Assembly (NCBI GenBank): GCA_016708305.1 | Contig: JADJGB010000008.1 | Coordinates: forward strand, 1,116,001 to 1,180,000 | Direction: 5' to 3' | DNA from: Sphingobacteriales bacterium | GTDB taxonomy: Bacteria > Bacteroidota > Bacteroidia > Chitinophagales > Chitinophagaceae | Length of the DNA stretch: 64,000 nucleotides | Shown here: in pieces, positions 36,764 to 46,580 of the stretch | Layout: each line of letters starts with the position of its first letter | Numbering within the stretch: position 1 is the first letter of the stretch | Translations under genes and position numbers: made by a program | Notes under the pieces: generated by a model | The model's database searches: none | What the model was told of the DNA's origin: nothing | The model's input: the letters and a program-made list of their open reading frames with translations, nothing else

Positions 36764-38769
36764 ATGGCCAGCAGTTTAAGGGTTGTTTGTTTGTTAATAT
36801 CATCTATTTTCTTGTCTTTTTCAGGCTTTTCTCAAAATGCAATATGTGGTTTTGGTGAAATTTATCAAAGACAACTAAAAGACCCTGCAAACAGGCAAAA
36901 AATACAGGAATTGAATAAGGCATTAAAGGTTATAGAGGCTCAAAAAGTAGTACAGAACAAATGAAATATGCACAAATACTTCCCGGCCCAATTTATGAAA
37001 TTCCGGTAGTGGTGCATGTAATTACAAAAGGTGATGCCGTTGGTACGCCAAACAATCCATCAGATCAGTCAATTATTGATATGATTAACTTTTGTAATCA
37101 GCTTTATGGAAGTACCAATACTTATTTTCCCGCTGCCGGAAATATGGCAAAACGGGCTCCAAATTGCGGAGCCACAAATGGGATTAATCGTGTAAATGCC
37201 AGTTCAAATGCAATTTATAACGAAAAGGGTATTGCCTACCCCGGATCTTCCGGTGGCGCAAATGAGGTTTCAATTAAAGCTTTAAGCAAATGGCCTAATG
37301 ACCAATATTACAATATCTGGATTGTGTGGAGAATTGACAAGCCTGATCTGCCACCACCCAGTTATGTTAAAGGTTTTTCTTACTTCCCAGGTGCTTTTTC
37401 TGATTTGGATGGAATGGTAATTTCTGCTGTAGAACTTACTTATAATTCAAGCACTGTAGCTCATGAATTTGGACATGCAATGGGTTTGTTGCACACTTTT
37501 GACGATAAAAACCCTAATGTATGTTTTCCCAATAATGATTGCTCAACAGATGGTGATAAGGTTTGTGATACAGATCCCGTAAAGAGTCTTCTTTCAGTTT
37601 TTCCTTGTCCCCAGCCATTAGCCATTAATCCTTGCACCAATAATCCTTATGGAACCATACAATATAATATAATGGGTTATGGTTTTTGTCTTGACCGGTT
37701 TACGCCCGGACAAAGAGACAGGGCTTTAAATATTCTTAATTTATCAAGGGTTAATTTACTTCATTCGTTGGGTGCAATAGCGCCTCCCGGGCAAGTGGTA
37801 AAGCCTGCTTCATGTACCCAGATATCAAATGCAAACCCCAACTTTCAGTCGGGTATCGGCCCGGAAGAAGTAACTTTTGGCGATTTGAAATTTCTGTCCT
37901 ATGGTTATTACACAACCGTGCCCGGAAATAGCGCCTATTATGATCTCACCTGCAATTTGGGAACGGATTTGAGTGCTTTTGGAAGTTATCCGTTTACTGT
38001 TACCACTGACGGACCCAATTTGCAAAGATGTAAGGCATGGATTGATTTTAATAATAATGGAATTTTTGAAGATTTTGAACTGATTTTAAGCAGCATTTCC
38101 GATGTTGGTACTTATACACATACTTCAACAATAACGTCGGCCCAGCTTTCAGATTTTTGGGTAGCATATAATACCAAACTCAGAATGAGGATTATGGCTG
38201 ATTATTATGAAACGCCAGAGGATACCCCTGACTTTGGTCCTTGTGATCAGCTTGACTATGGCCAAACCAAGGATTTCTGGGTAATGATTTCAAAGCCCTT
38301 GCCTGTTAGTTTTTCAAATTTTGAAGCGCTTACAAAAAGTGGTATCCTATCAGTAAAATGGACTACTGCCAGTGAGCACAATAGCGATTATTTTATCATT
38401 GAGGCATCCAGAGATGGTGTGCATTTCTCACAGATGGATAAAATACCTTCATTGGCTTCCAATGGTATTTCTGCTACTCCGTTATCCTATATATTTCAAA
38501 GAGATTTGAAAAAGGATGCAGGGGCGATGAATGGCATATTTGCTGTATTTATTGCATTACTTATATTGCTACGTATAAAAAAGAATAAAATAATACGTGC
38601 ATCCGGAGTAATGGGGCTAGTGGTGATGATGATTGTACTAGCCTGTAATAAAAAGGAAATGCCTGCTATGAAGACTACTGATGAGGGAAAATTGTTTATC
38701 CGAATTGTTCAGGTGGATAAAAACGGAGCGAAAAATGTTTCAAAAGTTATCCAGGTGACTCAGGAATAA
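36764..38769 (+). CDS. Pappalysin-like secreted metalloprotease with GEVED domain and split C-terminal anchor domain (frameshift near the start)
   Basis: The N-terminal frame (36764-36964) has a signal peptide ending GFSQ and a short pro-region. Adding one A at 36959-36961 joins it to the 602-codon frame from 36961. The protease domain has HEFGHAMGLLH (metzincin zinc site) and Met-turn NIMGYG, like M43 cytophagalysins/pappalysins. A GEVED domain follows (CKAWIDFNNNGIFEDFE). A beta-sandwich from 38299 (LPVSFSNFEAL) is interrupted by two hydrophobic helices with loop RIKKNKIIR and Cys562 in IVLACNKK. The sandwich then resumes as FIRIVQVDKNG to the end. Probably surface-exposed; see findings. 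Confidence 0.85.
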
Positions 38770-38795
38770 TTTCGCCGGTAAACCATTCTCGATTT

Positions 38796-39290
38796 ATGAA
38801 AAAAATAGGACTTCTTTCTGATACTCACGGTTTTTTGGATGACAATGTTTTCAGATATTTTGAAGAATGTGATGAGGTGTGGCATGCAGGAGATTTTGGG
38901 AACAAAGAGCTTGTGATAACATTGCAGCAATTCAAACCGCTACGCGGCGTATTTGGAAATATTGACAGTCAGGATGTTAGCGCTTTGTTTCCTGAAATCA
39001 ATGTTTTTAATTGTGAGGAGGTGAAAGTAATGATGAAGCATATTGGAGGCTACCCGCCAAAGTATAACCCTGAAACCAAAAAACAAATACTCATAGAAAT
39101 GCCGCAACTTTTTGTTAGCGGACATTCGCATATCCTGAAAATTATTTATGATGAAAAACTGAAATGCCTGCACATCAATCCCGGCGCTGCAGGGAAGCAA
39201 GGCTGGCAAAAGGTAAGAACATTGGTTCGTTTTGCTATTGATGGGAGTGATATAAAAAACTGTGAAGTGATTGAACTTGGTAATAGATAA
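38796..39290 (+). CDS. Metallophosphoesterase, YfcE/MJ0936 family
   Basis: 164 residues with all the calcineurin-like metal motifs: LLSDTHG, WHAGDFGN, VFGNID and SGHSHILK, then the ending HINPGAAG. Small cytoplasmic phosphodiesterases of this type hydrolyse cyclic or bis-nitrophenyl phosphodiesters in vitro; the natural substrate is not settled. It starts 26 bp after the protease gene. Confidence 0.9.
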   Translation: MKKIGLLSDTHGFLDDNVFRYFEECDEVWHAGDFGNKELVITLQQFKPLRGVFGNIDSQDVSALFPEINVFNCEEVKVMMKHIGGYPPKYNPETKKQILIEMPQLFVSGHSHILKIIYDEKLKCLHINPGAAGKQGWQKVRTLVRFAIDGSDIKNCEVIELGNR

Positions 39291-39311
39291 AAGTTGTCAT
39301 TTAATAAATGA

Positions 39312-39857
39312 TTAATACAAATTTGCCTCATATTTTGCCTCCGAAAACAATTTTAATGTAATCAGGCCATTTTCAAAATCCTTGCCTCTTTCTTTTTCCA
39401 GATTGTAAAACAAGTTGGCAACATTCCAGGGGCGAGGCGTAGAAAACGATACAAACCAAGTAACTTGTGTGGCTTTGTCTTTCACATTCAACAGGATTTT
39501 GGAGAAGCCGTCAATATTTTTTATTCCTTCCAAAACGATATTAAAATCAATCTCTTTTTCGGGAATTGCTTTAGTCAGTTTAATTTGAGCTTCTTTATAG
39601 AAAAACGAATCCTCCTTCCATCTGAGGGTAGCGCCAACAACAGCTTGAGTACTGTCTGTTTTATTCAGTGATGCAGAATCCTTCTGGTTCATCTGACTTA
39701 AAAAAAACTGAGCAGACAACAATTGGTTATAAATTTTTTCAGGCGGAGCCTCAATAGTTATAATTTTAGTAATTTCCTGTTTTTCAGGTAAAAAATAGGA
39801 TATGCCCAATACCGCCAAAATAAATAAAGTAATAGCGCTCAGAAAGAACGGGTGCAT
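39312..39857 (-). CDS. SRPBCC-family protein, 5' end replaced by an insertion sequence
   Basis: 181 residues: one N-terminal membrane helix (FFLSAITLFILAVLGISYF), then a START/SRPBCC domain beginning KIITIEAPPEKIYNQLL. Function unknown. The first codons, M-H-P, lie inside the terminal repeat of the ISKra4-like element (39850 onward). Beyond the element, past the target duplication, the sequence reads M(GTG)-R-I-L-L-K and then FFLSAITLF in frame. So the native start was GTG near 42558, just after msrB, and the present ATG is supplied by the IS end. Confidence 0.75.
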   Translation of the reverse strand: MHPFFLSAITLFILAVLGISYFLPEKQEITKIITIEAPPEKIYNQLLSAQFFLSQMNQKDSASLNKTDSTQAVVGATLRWKEDSFFYKEAQIKLTKAIPEKEIDFNIVLEGIKNIDGFSKILLNVKDKATQVTWFVSFSTPRPWNVANLFYNLEKERGKDFENGLITLKLFSEAKYEANLY

Positions 39858-39934
39858 TTCAAATTTTCGCGGTACAAAATGGTTATAATGTTTAATTTTA
39901 ATAATTAAAACGGCTCACCATTATTTACTGGGGA

Positions 39935-40924
39935 CTAGGCAAAAAGTTTATGCAGTCTGAAAAGAAAGAATTTGGTATCGGTTACGCCTCTAAGGTTAGC
40001 CCTGAATAGTTTTATTTTAGCGTTGAATGATTCTGCATTGGCATTTGTATTTCGGTTATTGAAGAAATTAAGTATGTTATCTAAATTATATTTTACGGTA
40101 TTAGCAACGGTATAAAACTCTTTTAATGCCTGCTCTTGTACTTTTTGTATCCATTGTTCAAACGCTGTCTTAGCAGATGCTTTTTGTTGGTTTTCGTATA
40201 TGTTTCTAAAGGCTAAAGTTTGGTGGTAAGCAGTTTCTAATTCAGGGAAATATTTGAATAACAGGGTGGCTCTTTGTATTTGATTTTCTGTCCAGTCGTT
40301 TTGTTTTTTGGCTAAAATATATTTGCACCTTGCCAGTAATTGTTTGGGTGTTTCACCATTTTCCAGCATTACTGGTTCATATTTTATTTGTTGTTCTTTA
40401 GCCTTTTTAATGGCTGCATTTTCTTTGTCTAATTCTTTCCATCGCAGGTTTATTCTTATGTGTTGCAAGGCTTCCATTGCCAGTTTTATTACATGGAATC
40501 TGTCGGTAACCAGAGTGGCATTTGTAAATACCTGCTTTACGGCAGCTTCCATGTTTTTTGCCATATCAAGAGTGACTTCTTTTACCTGCAAACGCTTGTG
40601 TTCACAAAGTTTCATTAGGGTGGTTATAATGTCTTTAGATAGTGTTCCTTTGATGACGGCTACCAATGTACCCTGCTTTGCCCTGCCGTTTTTGTTGGTA
40701 ACAAATGTGTATAATTCTCCTTTGGATAAACTTAGTTCATCTATGCTTAGGTAGGCTCCAATGTTGTCCGGAAAAAGAAGATAATCTTCGCAGTGAGTGA
40801 GCTGGTTCCAGTCTTTAAAACCACTGCTATACTTTTTATAATGACGGTTTAATTTTGAAGGCTGTATCTGATGGTAACCAGCTATGTTGCTGATAGTATC
40901 AACCTTTGTATCAACCTGTACCTT
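39935..40924 (-). CDS. ISL3/ISAon1-family transposase, catalytic part
   Basis: The frame is open from 40924, after a TAA at 40925-40927, to 39935 (about 329 codons). It holds YLSIDELSLSKGELYTFVTN (first catalytic Asp), VTLDMAKNMEAAVKQVF with VTDRFHVIKL (second), and NRNTNANAESFNAKIK (catalytic Glu). This matches ISL3-type DDE transposases. No convincing ATG lies near the frame start, so it may be read through or coupled from the N-region gene, which stops at 40925 in the same frame. Confidence 0.88.
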   Translation of the reverse strand, partial: KVQVDTKVDTISNIAGYHQIQPSKLNRHYKKYSSGFKDWNQLTHCEDYLLFPDNIGAYLSIDELSLSKGELYTFVTNKNGRAKQGTLVAVIKGTLSKDIITTLMKLCEHKRLQVKEVTLDMAKNMEAAVKQVFTNATLVTDRFHVIKLAMEALQHIRINLRWKELDKENAAIKKAKEQQIKYEPVMLENGETPKQLLARCKYILAKKQNDWTENQIQRATLLFKYFPELETAYHQTLAFRNIYENQQKASAKTAFEQWIQKVQEQALKEFYTVANTVKYNLDNILNFFNNRNTNANAESFNAKIKLFRANLRGVTDTKFFLFRLHKLFA

Positions 40925-41268
40925 TTAAAAATCCGATAGTTCTTTGGTTAACCCTGAACCTTCGGCTACAAATGAAAAGTCGTTTCTGATAATTTTACCA
41001 GCCTCTTTTTTATGTCGCCAGCGTCTTCTTTTATTGCCAAATAAACTGCTTTGCCACGGACTGGGAAATCCTGTAGGGTTATCTCCGTAAAACCTTTTGA
41101 CTCATATTGGGTACCATCCACATCTCCCAATATCATATTCCGTTCTTCCAATGAAATCTGAAAATAAACTGACCTGTCCTTTACAAAGCATAGTTCATCT
41201 ATACCTGTAATATCAAAATATTCCAATAACCCCTTGGGTAAAAAATGACCGATATATGATGTATCCAT
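40925..41268 (-). pseudogene. ISAon1-type transposase N-region protein, frameshifted
   Basis: The frame 40966-41268 starts MDTSYIGHFLPKGLLEYFDI and resembles the short zinc-region protein that precedes ISAon1-type transposases. Adding one base to the four-base run at 41029-41032 restores IKRRRWRHKKEAGKIIRNDF and continues to a stop at 40925, directly before the catalytic frame. Confidence 0.75.
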
Positions 41269-41327
41269 GCAACAAAATTAGGCGTACTCCCCATTTAATG
41301 AAAGTGACCCATTAAAACCCATTAATC

Positions 41328-42504
41328 ATGACCAAGCAAGAATATTTAGAAGCCGCTGAAAAGCGTTACGATGAATTAAAGCGTCTTAATTTAATTACCG
41401 ATTTTTATGATTATGAAACTGAGTTTGTCAAAATCTGGAATAGTCTCGGCCGAGAAGTTCTGGAAAAGAATATTGGAAACCTCAGCCAAGATAAGCGAAA
41501 AAAAAAACCTCACGACTCTCGGTCCGGTAACCATAAATAACAATCATCCCTTTAGTAAGGGTAAGAATGGATTTCAGATTTCACCCAGACTTCAGGAGTT
41601 GATGGTTTATTCAGCCCAATTGGATAGTTATGAGAACTGCAATGAAGTACTGGAAAAATATATTGATATAAAAGTAAGCGCATCGCAGGTTTGGCGGGTA
41701 GCCAATGTATATGGAGAAGAAGTTGGTAAAACGATATCGGAGGAGATAGTATTAACCCCATGTAAAAAGGAGGAGGTGATTTACGGCATGGCCGACGGCT
41801 CCATGATATTCACCAGGAGGAGGGATGGAAGGAAGTAAAAGTTGGAAGGATTTTCAAAAGTTCATCCTGTATCCATGCAGGCGATAAACCAGGCTGGATA
41901 AGCAATTCCCAGTATTTGGCCTATCTAAGTGACCATAAGAAGTTTACAGCGGAGATGGAAAAGCCATTAGATTATTACAGTCAAAATAAGCAACGTATTG
42001 TTTTCATATCAGACGGTGCGCCATGGATAAAAAACTGGATAGCAGATGCCTATCCGGATGCGATATCAGTATTGGATTATTATCATGCCAGTGAACACCT
42101 ACATGATTATGCCAAAGCCACGATTAAAGATGATGCTCAGAGGAAGCAGTGGTTAGACAAGCGATTAGAATTACTGCTGAACGGAGAAGTACAAAAAATA
42201 ATAGATGAATTAAATGGCTCACCTCAAATAAGTCAGGAAGCCAGGCAGTTAATAGACTACTACGAATCTAACAAAACAAGAATGAACTATCCGCAGTATA
42301 AGAAAATTGGAGCAGGTATAATCGGTTCCGGCGCCATTGAATCACTCACAGAACCGTCGTACAAAAAGAATGAAACAGTCTGGACAGAGATGGAGTCGAA
42401 GAGGCGCTCAAAATATGTTGAATCTCAGAGTGACTAAAAAAAATAACAGGTGGTCTAAAATCGTTGAGTTAGTAAAGGAGGATTTCTTTAGAGAGGCGGC
42501 TTAG
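41328..42504 (+). pseudogene. ISKra4-family transposase, frameshifted
   Basis: Four frame segments give one transposase of about 390 residues. 41328 onward is the N-terminus (MTKQEYLEAAEKRYDELKRL). A zinc/HTH region follows to YGMADGSMIF, whose Asp is catalytic. The next frame has ISDGAPWIKNW and DYYHASEHLHDYA. The last has GAIESAHRTVVQKRMK and ends EDFFREAA at TAG 42504. Breaks lie at the A10 run 41498-41507, a G-run near 41820 and a missing G near 42346. Its start is 9 bp after the nested ISL3 duplication. Confidence 0.85.
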
Positions 42505-42561
42505 GTTACCGAAAATTTGAAATACACCCGAAAGAACTTCAAAAGGATTCTCACTATTTTT

Positions 42562-43125
42562 TTACTTTTTAAAATTTTTTTCGATTTTTTGCGCTTTTTC
42601 AAAATCCAGAATTACGCCATTGATGCAGTATCTTAAACCGGTTGGCGGAGGTCCGTCATCAAACACATGCCCCAGATGCGCTTTGCATCTGCCACATTCT
42701 ACTTCGGTGCGAACCCTGCCATGTGAGCGATCCTCCAGATAAATAATACTGTTCTTTCTGATTGGCTCATAAAAACTTGGCCAGCCACAACCATTTTCGA
42801 ATTTGGTATCGCTTCTGAAGAGCGGATTTCCACAGGCAGCACAAAAATAGGTGCCTATTTCATTAAATTTTTCAAACTTACTGGTCCATGGCCTTTCGGT
42901 CCCTTTTTGGCGGGCAATGTAATAGACCTCTTCGGGGAGTATCTTTTGCCATTCAGCATTATCTATTTTTACTTTTGAGGTATCCGTTCTTGAATATACT
43001 GGATTGCTTTTTTTGTTCATTTCATTTTCATTTTTATGTAATGAATTGGGTTGGCTGTAGCTGCATTGCTGAAAAATTGTGCCCATTGTCAGTAAAAGAG
43101 TAAAAAATATAACCTTTTTCATCAC
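42562..43125 (-). CDS. msrB: Peptide-methionine (R)-S-oxide reductase MsrB, exported
   Basis: 187 residues. A signal sequence with Cys in FQQCSYS suggests a lipoprotein. The MsrB domain has FCAACGNPLF and VECGRCKAHLG (two zinc CxxC pairs), GCGWPSF, the HVFDDGPPPTGLRYCINGV region with catalytic Cys in RYC, and ends with a Lys-rich tail. It reduces methionine R-sulfoxide in envelope proteins. The SRPBCC gene originally followed it directly, before the insertion sequence separated them. Start 43122 (second Met) is equally possible. Confidence 0.93.
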   Translation of the reverse strand: MMKKVIFFTLLLTMGTIFQQCSYSQPNSLHKNENEMNKKSNPVYSRTDTSKVKIDNAEWQKILPEEVYYIARQKGTERPWTSKFEKFNEIGTYFCAACGNPLFRSDTKFENGCGWPSFYEPIRKNSIIYLEDRSHGRVRTEVECGRCKAHLGHVFDDGPPPTGLRYCINGVILDFEKAQKIEKNFKK

Positions 43126-43136
43126 TCTATTTTTAA

Positions 43137-43144
43137 CAAAAATA
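43137..43144 (-). promoter_or_regulatory. -7 box for msrB
   Basis: TATTTTTG on the minus strand, 12 bp before the msrB ATG; exact TAnnTTTG match. Confidence 0.55.
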
Positions 43145-43369
43145 GACCTTAATCGTTGGTTTTTACTTATTTTATATTTATTATTGTTATCCCAGGTTTG
43201 GAGGTATGAATAATGGCCAGATAACCAGTGCAGACAGAATGATTATTGGGGCAAAAGTAAGAAACCAAGTGTTAATATATTGATATTCAATGTTTTAATA
43301 ATAAATCAATTATTTTTGTTTTTTTATTGTAAAAATTATAAGAAAGTATTAAAATGAACATTTGCTTAG

Positions 43370-43377
43370 TATCTTTG
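43370..43377 (+). promoter_or_regulatory. -7 box for adk
   Basis: TATCTTTG, exact TAnnTTTG match, 25 bp before the adk ATG. Confidence 0.6.
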
Positions 43378-43402
43378 TGCAGCGATTCAAAACCTTAGCT
43401 AT

Positions 43403-43981
43403 ATGTTTAATCTTGTAATTTTTGGGCCTCCAGGTAGCGGAAAAGGAACTCAGTCAGAAAAATTAATTGAAAAATACAGACTGGTGCACCTGTCAACCGG
43501 CGATTTATTGCGTGCAGAAATTGCCAATAAAACGCCCCTCGGTATTGAAGCGAAAAAATTTATTGATAATGGACAATTAGTTCCTGATGAAGTGGTTATC
43601 GGCATTATTGACAATTCGCTCGAAAAAAATAAAGAGGCAAAGGGTTTCTTATTTGATGGTTTTCCGCGTACTGTAACTCAGGCCAAAGCATTAGACAAAC
43701 TGCTCGAGCTGAAACATACTGTTATTAATTTAGTGGTTTCCTTGCAGGTAAGCGAGGCCGAACTGGTAAAACGATTATTAAACAGGGGAATTACTTCCGG
43801 TCGGTCAGATGATACCAATGTAGAGGTTATCCGCAAAAGATTTGCTGTGTATGAAAAAGAAACCTCGCCGGTGGCCGAACACTATAACAAGCAGGAGAAA
43901 TTATCACCGATGCAAGGCGGAAATACTATAGACGATACTTTTCACTCCATTTGCAAAGTGATTGAAAACGTTTTAGTTTAA
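43403..43981 (+). CDS. adk: Adenylate kinase
   Basis: 192 residues. P-loop FGPPGSGKGTQ near residue 7, HLSTGDLLRAEI (AMP binding), FLFDGFPRTVTQA (family signature) and RGITSGRSDD. The LID is short and has no zinc cysteines, as in short-type bacterial enzymes. It equilibrates ATP, ADP and AMP in the cytoplasm. Single gene. Confidence 0.97.
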   Translation: MFNLVIFGPPGSGKGTQSEKLIEKYRLVHLSTGDLLRAEIANKTPLGIEAKKFIDNGQLVPDEVVIGIIDNSLEKNKEAKGFLFDGFPRTVTQAKALDKLLELKHTVINLVVSLQVSEAELVKRLLNRGITSGRSDDTNVEVIRKRFAVYEKETSPVAEHYNKQEKLSPMQGGNTIDDTFHSICKVIENVLV

Positions 43982-43995
43982 TAATCTTAGTTTGT

Positions 43996-44442
43996 TTATT
44001 TCTTTAATAATGAATCTGCCTTTTGAATACTGTTCAAAACGGCAGTTTTCATTTCATTTACTTTTTCCGCTTCACTTTTGAGATACTTTATTCTTTCATC
44101 CACATTATCTTTCAAAGAATCATATCCAAATTCGTCCATCCATTTGTGCATATAGGAGTCGGCATTCTGTAAATCCTTTAAGGTGCTTTCCAAGGCCGAT
44201 TTGTAAGGAGCCAGTTTTGTCCGTGCTGTTTCCGGTAATTTTTGAACAGAGTCTAATGATGATTTTATTTCATTCTGTAACCTTTCTAATTTTTTCATTT
44301 TGGGCATAGCTACATCATGCCCTTCAATAATCTCATCCAATATTTTGTCCACAGGATTGGCTTCATTTTTTTCATTTTTTTCATTGTTATTACAAGAGGT
44401 TAACCAAAATGTTATGGCAAGCAGTAATACTAATTTTTTCAT
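43996..44442 (-). CDS. Small lipoprotein, coiled-coil
   Basis: 148 residues. Signal peptide with lipobox LTSC, then an Asn/Glu-rich linker and a highly charged, mostly helical mature part (KMKKLERLQNEIKSSLDSVQ). It would be anchored in an envelope membrane. No named domain recognised. It ends facing adk and its promoter box overlaps the end of feoB. Confidence 0.75.
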   Translation of the reverse strand: MKKLVLLLAITFWLTSCNNNEKNEKNEANPVDKILDEIIEGHDVAMPKMKKLERLQNEIKSSLDSVQKLPETARTKLAPYKSALESTLKDLQNADSYMHKWMDEFGYDSLKDNVDERIKYLKSEAEKVNEMKTAVLNSIQKADSLLKK

Positions 44443-44458
44443 AAATAGATATTTATTG

Positions 44459-44466
44459 CAAATTTA
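44459..44466 (-). promoter_or_regulatory. -7 box for the small lipoprotein gene
   Basis: TAAATTTG on the minus strand, 17 bp before ATG 44442 and overlapping the feoB stop. Confidence 0.5.
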
Positions 44467-46580
44467 CTTTAAAAGTTGATATGTCAGCAGGCCTAATGCA
44501 TAAGCCAATCCTGTCATGTAAATTACCTGAATAATTGGCCATTTCCAGGTGCCGGTTTCTCTTTTTACAATAACCAATGTACTCAAGCATTGCATGGCAA
44601 AAACATAGAAGATCATTAGCGAAATACCGGTAGCTAATGTAAATATTTTGGTGCCATCACTGAAAGTAGCTGCTCTCATTTTTTCGCGAAGCGCTACATT
44701 TTCTTTCCCATCGTCCTGCACGCTGTAGAGGGTAGCCATTGTTCCCACAAACACTTCCCTTGCAGCAAAAGATGTAATGAGGGCTATGCCAATCTTCCAG
44801 TCGTAACCTAAAGGGCGAATGGAGGGTTCTATGGCTTTGCCCATGATGCCTGCAAATGAATTTTCTAATTTGGCAGCAGCATATTGTTCTTCTACTAATG
44901 TGGTGTCGGCATTAGGTTTTGACAGCTCGGTCATATAAGTATTATGCGCTTCTGCCATTCTTTTTTTGGGACCAAATGAACTCAAAGCCCATAGCGCCAA
45001 GCTGATCATCAAAATGATTTTACCGGCCTCCACTACAAATATTTTTACTTTTTCTGCCATGGTGTGCAATGCGTTTTTCCAGCGCGGCGCCCGATACATG
45101 GGAAGCTCAAGTATAAAGAAACTTTTTTCCTTAATATGGATAAACCATTTGGCTACATAAGAAACTATAAGCGCAAAGACCAGTCCCAGCATGTATAGCC
45201 CCATCATTACCAAACCCTGAATGTTGATAAAGCCTAATAAATAGTTGTTAGGTATAACCAGCCCGATCAAAATAATAAAAACCGGCAACCTTGCCGAACA
45301 GCTCATTAATGGTGTAATAAGGATGGTGAGAAGTCTTTCCTTTTTGTTTTCTATGTTACGCGTACTCATAATTGCAGGTACCGCACAGGCAAACCCGCTA
45401 ATCATGGGCATTACGCTTTTCCCGTTTAACCCCACGCTACGCATTATTCTGTCTGTAAGAAAACTAATACGTGCCATGTAGCCGGTATCTTCCAGCAGGG
45501 TTATCAACCCAAACAATATCATTATCTGGGGAATAAAAATGATGATTCCGCCAAGGCCGGCAATAACCCCGTTGATAAGCAGATCGGTAAAATAATTATT
45601 GGGCAGCGCCTCGCTCAACCAGCCACTGAAAGCGGCTGTACCCCATTCAATCCAATCCATCGGATAAGAAGCAAACAAAAATATGCTTTGAAACAGCAGG
45701 AACAATACCAGAAGCAAAGTAATATATCCCCAAAACCTGTGTAAGAATATATTGTCCAACCTTTCTGTAATAATTGACCTTTTGTTGGGGTCCGGAAAAC
45801 TTACAGCCTGGTTCATAATCTGGCCGATGCGATTATATCGCTGCAATATTTCTTCTGCCTGTGTTTTGGTATGGTTAAAGTTGTTGTCAATTTCTGCTTG
45901 TTCTATCTTCTGTTGCACCTGATATGGCAGATTGAAAGTTTCGTGCTTTATCAGATAATGGACAGCTTCGTAATCGCTAATGCCCGGAACAGTATTTTTT
46001 ACAGTATCGATAGCCTGAGGTGCCAGCGCTTTTACATCTATAAAATTTCTGACAGCCGGTTTGTACAAAGGTCCCGAAATCAGTTCTATCGCTTTTTTAA
46101 GATGGTCAATGCCCTTGTTTTTTCTGGGGTTCACAGCTACTATCGGCACACCCAATTCGCGTTCCAATTCTTTAGTGTTGACATGAATTCCCTTTTTTCG
46201 CGCCAGGTCAATCATTGTAAGCGCAATGACCATTGGCCGCTTGAGGTCAATAATCTGAGTGCAAAACAGAAGATTTCGTTTGAGGCTGCTGGCATCTGCC
46301 ACTGCAATAATCACATCCGCTTTTATGGCTTCATCCTGATTTAACACTACTTTGTAAGAAACTTCTTCGTCCATCCTGCGTGGATAAAGGCTGTAAGATC
46401 CCGGCAGGTCAATCACCTCAGCCCTTTTAAGTCCGATATGGGTGAACCCGGTTTTTTATCAATAGTAACGCCCGGAAAATTGCCTACTTTTTGATTAAGA
46501 CCGGTGAGGCTGTTGAAGAGCGAACTTTTTCCACTGTTGGGGTTGCCCACTAATGCAATATGTAAATTTTCTGCTTTCAA
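44464..46580 (-). pseudogene. feoB: Ferrous iron transporter FeoB, frameshifted in the G domain
   Basis: The main frame (44464-46416) begins at G3, DLPGSYSLYPRR, and includes G4-like TMIDLARKKG, a helical insertion domain and about ten membrane helices with the FeoB gate region SGFACAVPAIMSTR. The missing start is readable in another frame from TTG 46580: G1 VGNPNSGKSSLFN and G2-region GNFPGVTIDKK. Adding one base to the six-base run at 46452-46457 gives DKKTGFTHIGLKRAEVIDLP. Total about 705 residues, normal for FeoB. No feoA is seen alongside. Imports Fe(II) across the inner membrane. Confidence 0.92.

Larger units (their letters stand above)
39912..41310 (-). mobile_element. ISL3/ISAon1-like insertion sequence (1399 bp), nested
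   Basis: Imperfect terminal inverted repeats (GGCTCACCATTATTTACTGG and GGGTCACTTTCATTAAATGG, 22 of 29 identical overall). The exact 8-bp target duplication ATTAAAAC lies at 39904-39911 and 41311-41318. It inserted near the left end of the ISKra4-like element, so it is the younger of the two. It carries an N-region protein and a DDE transposase. Confidence 0.9.
39850..42529 (+). mobile_element. ISKra4-like insertion sequence carrying a nested ISL3-like element
   Basis: The ends are inverted repeats GGGTGCATTTCAAATTTTCG (left) and the same with T for C at position 6 (right, reverse strand). The 8-bp target duplication GAAAGAAC lies at 39842-39849 and 42530-42537. Without the nested element and its duplication (1407 bp) it measures 1273 bp. 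Its one gene is the ISKra4-type transposase at 41328-42504. It separated the SRPBCC gene from msrB. Confidence 0.88.
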
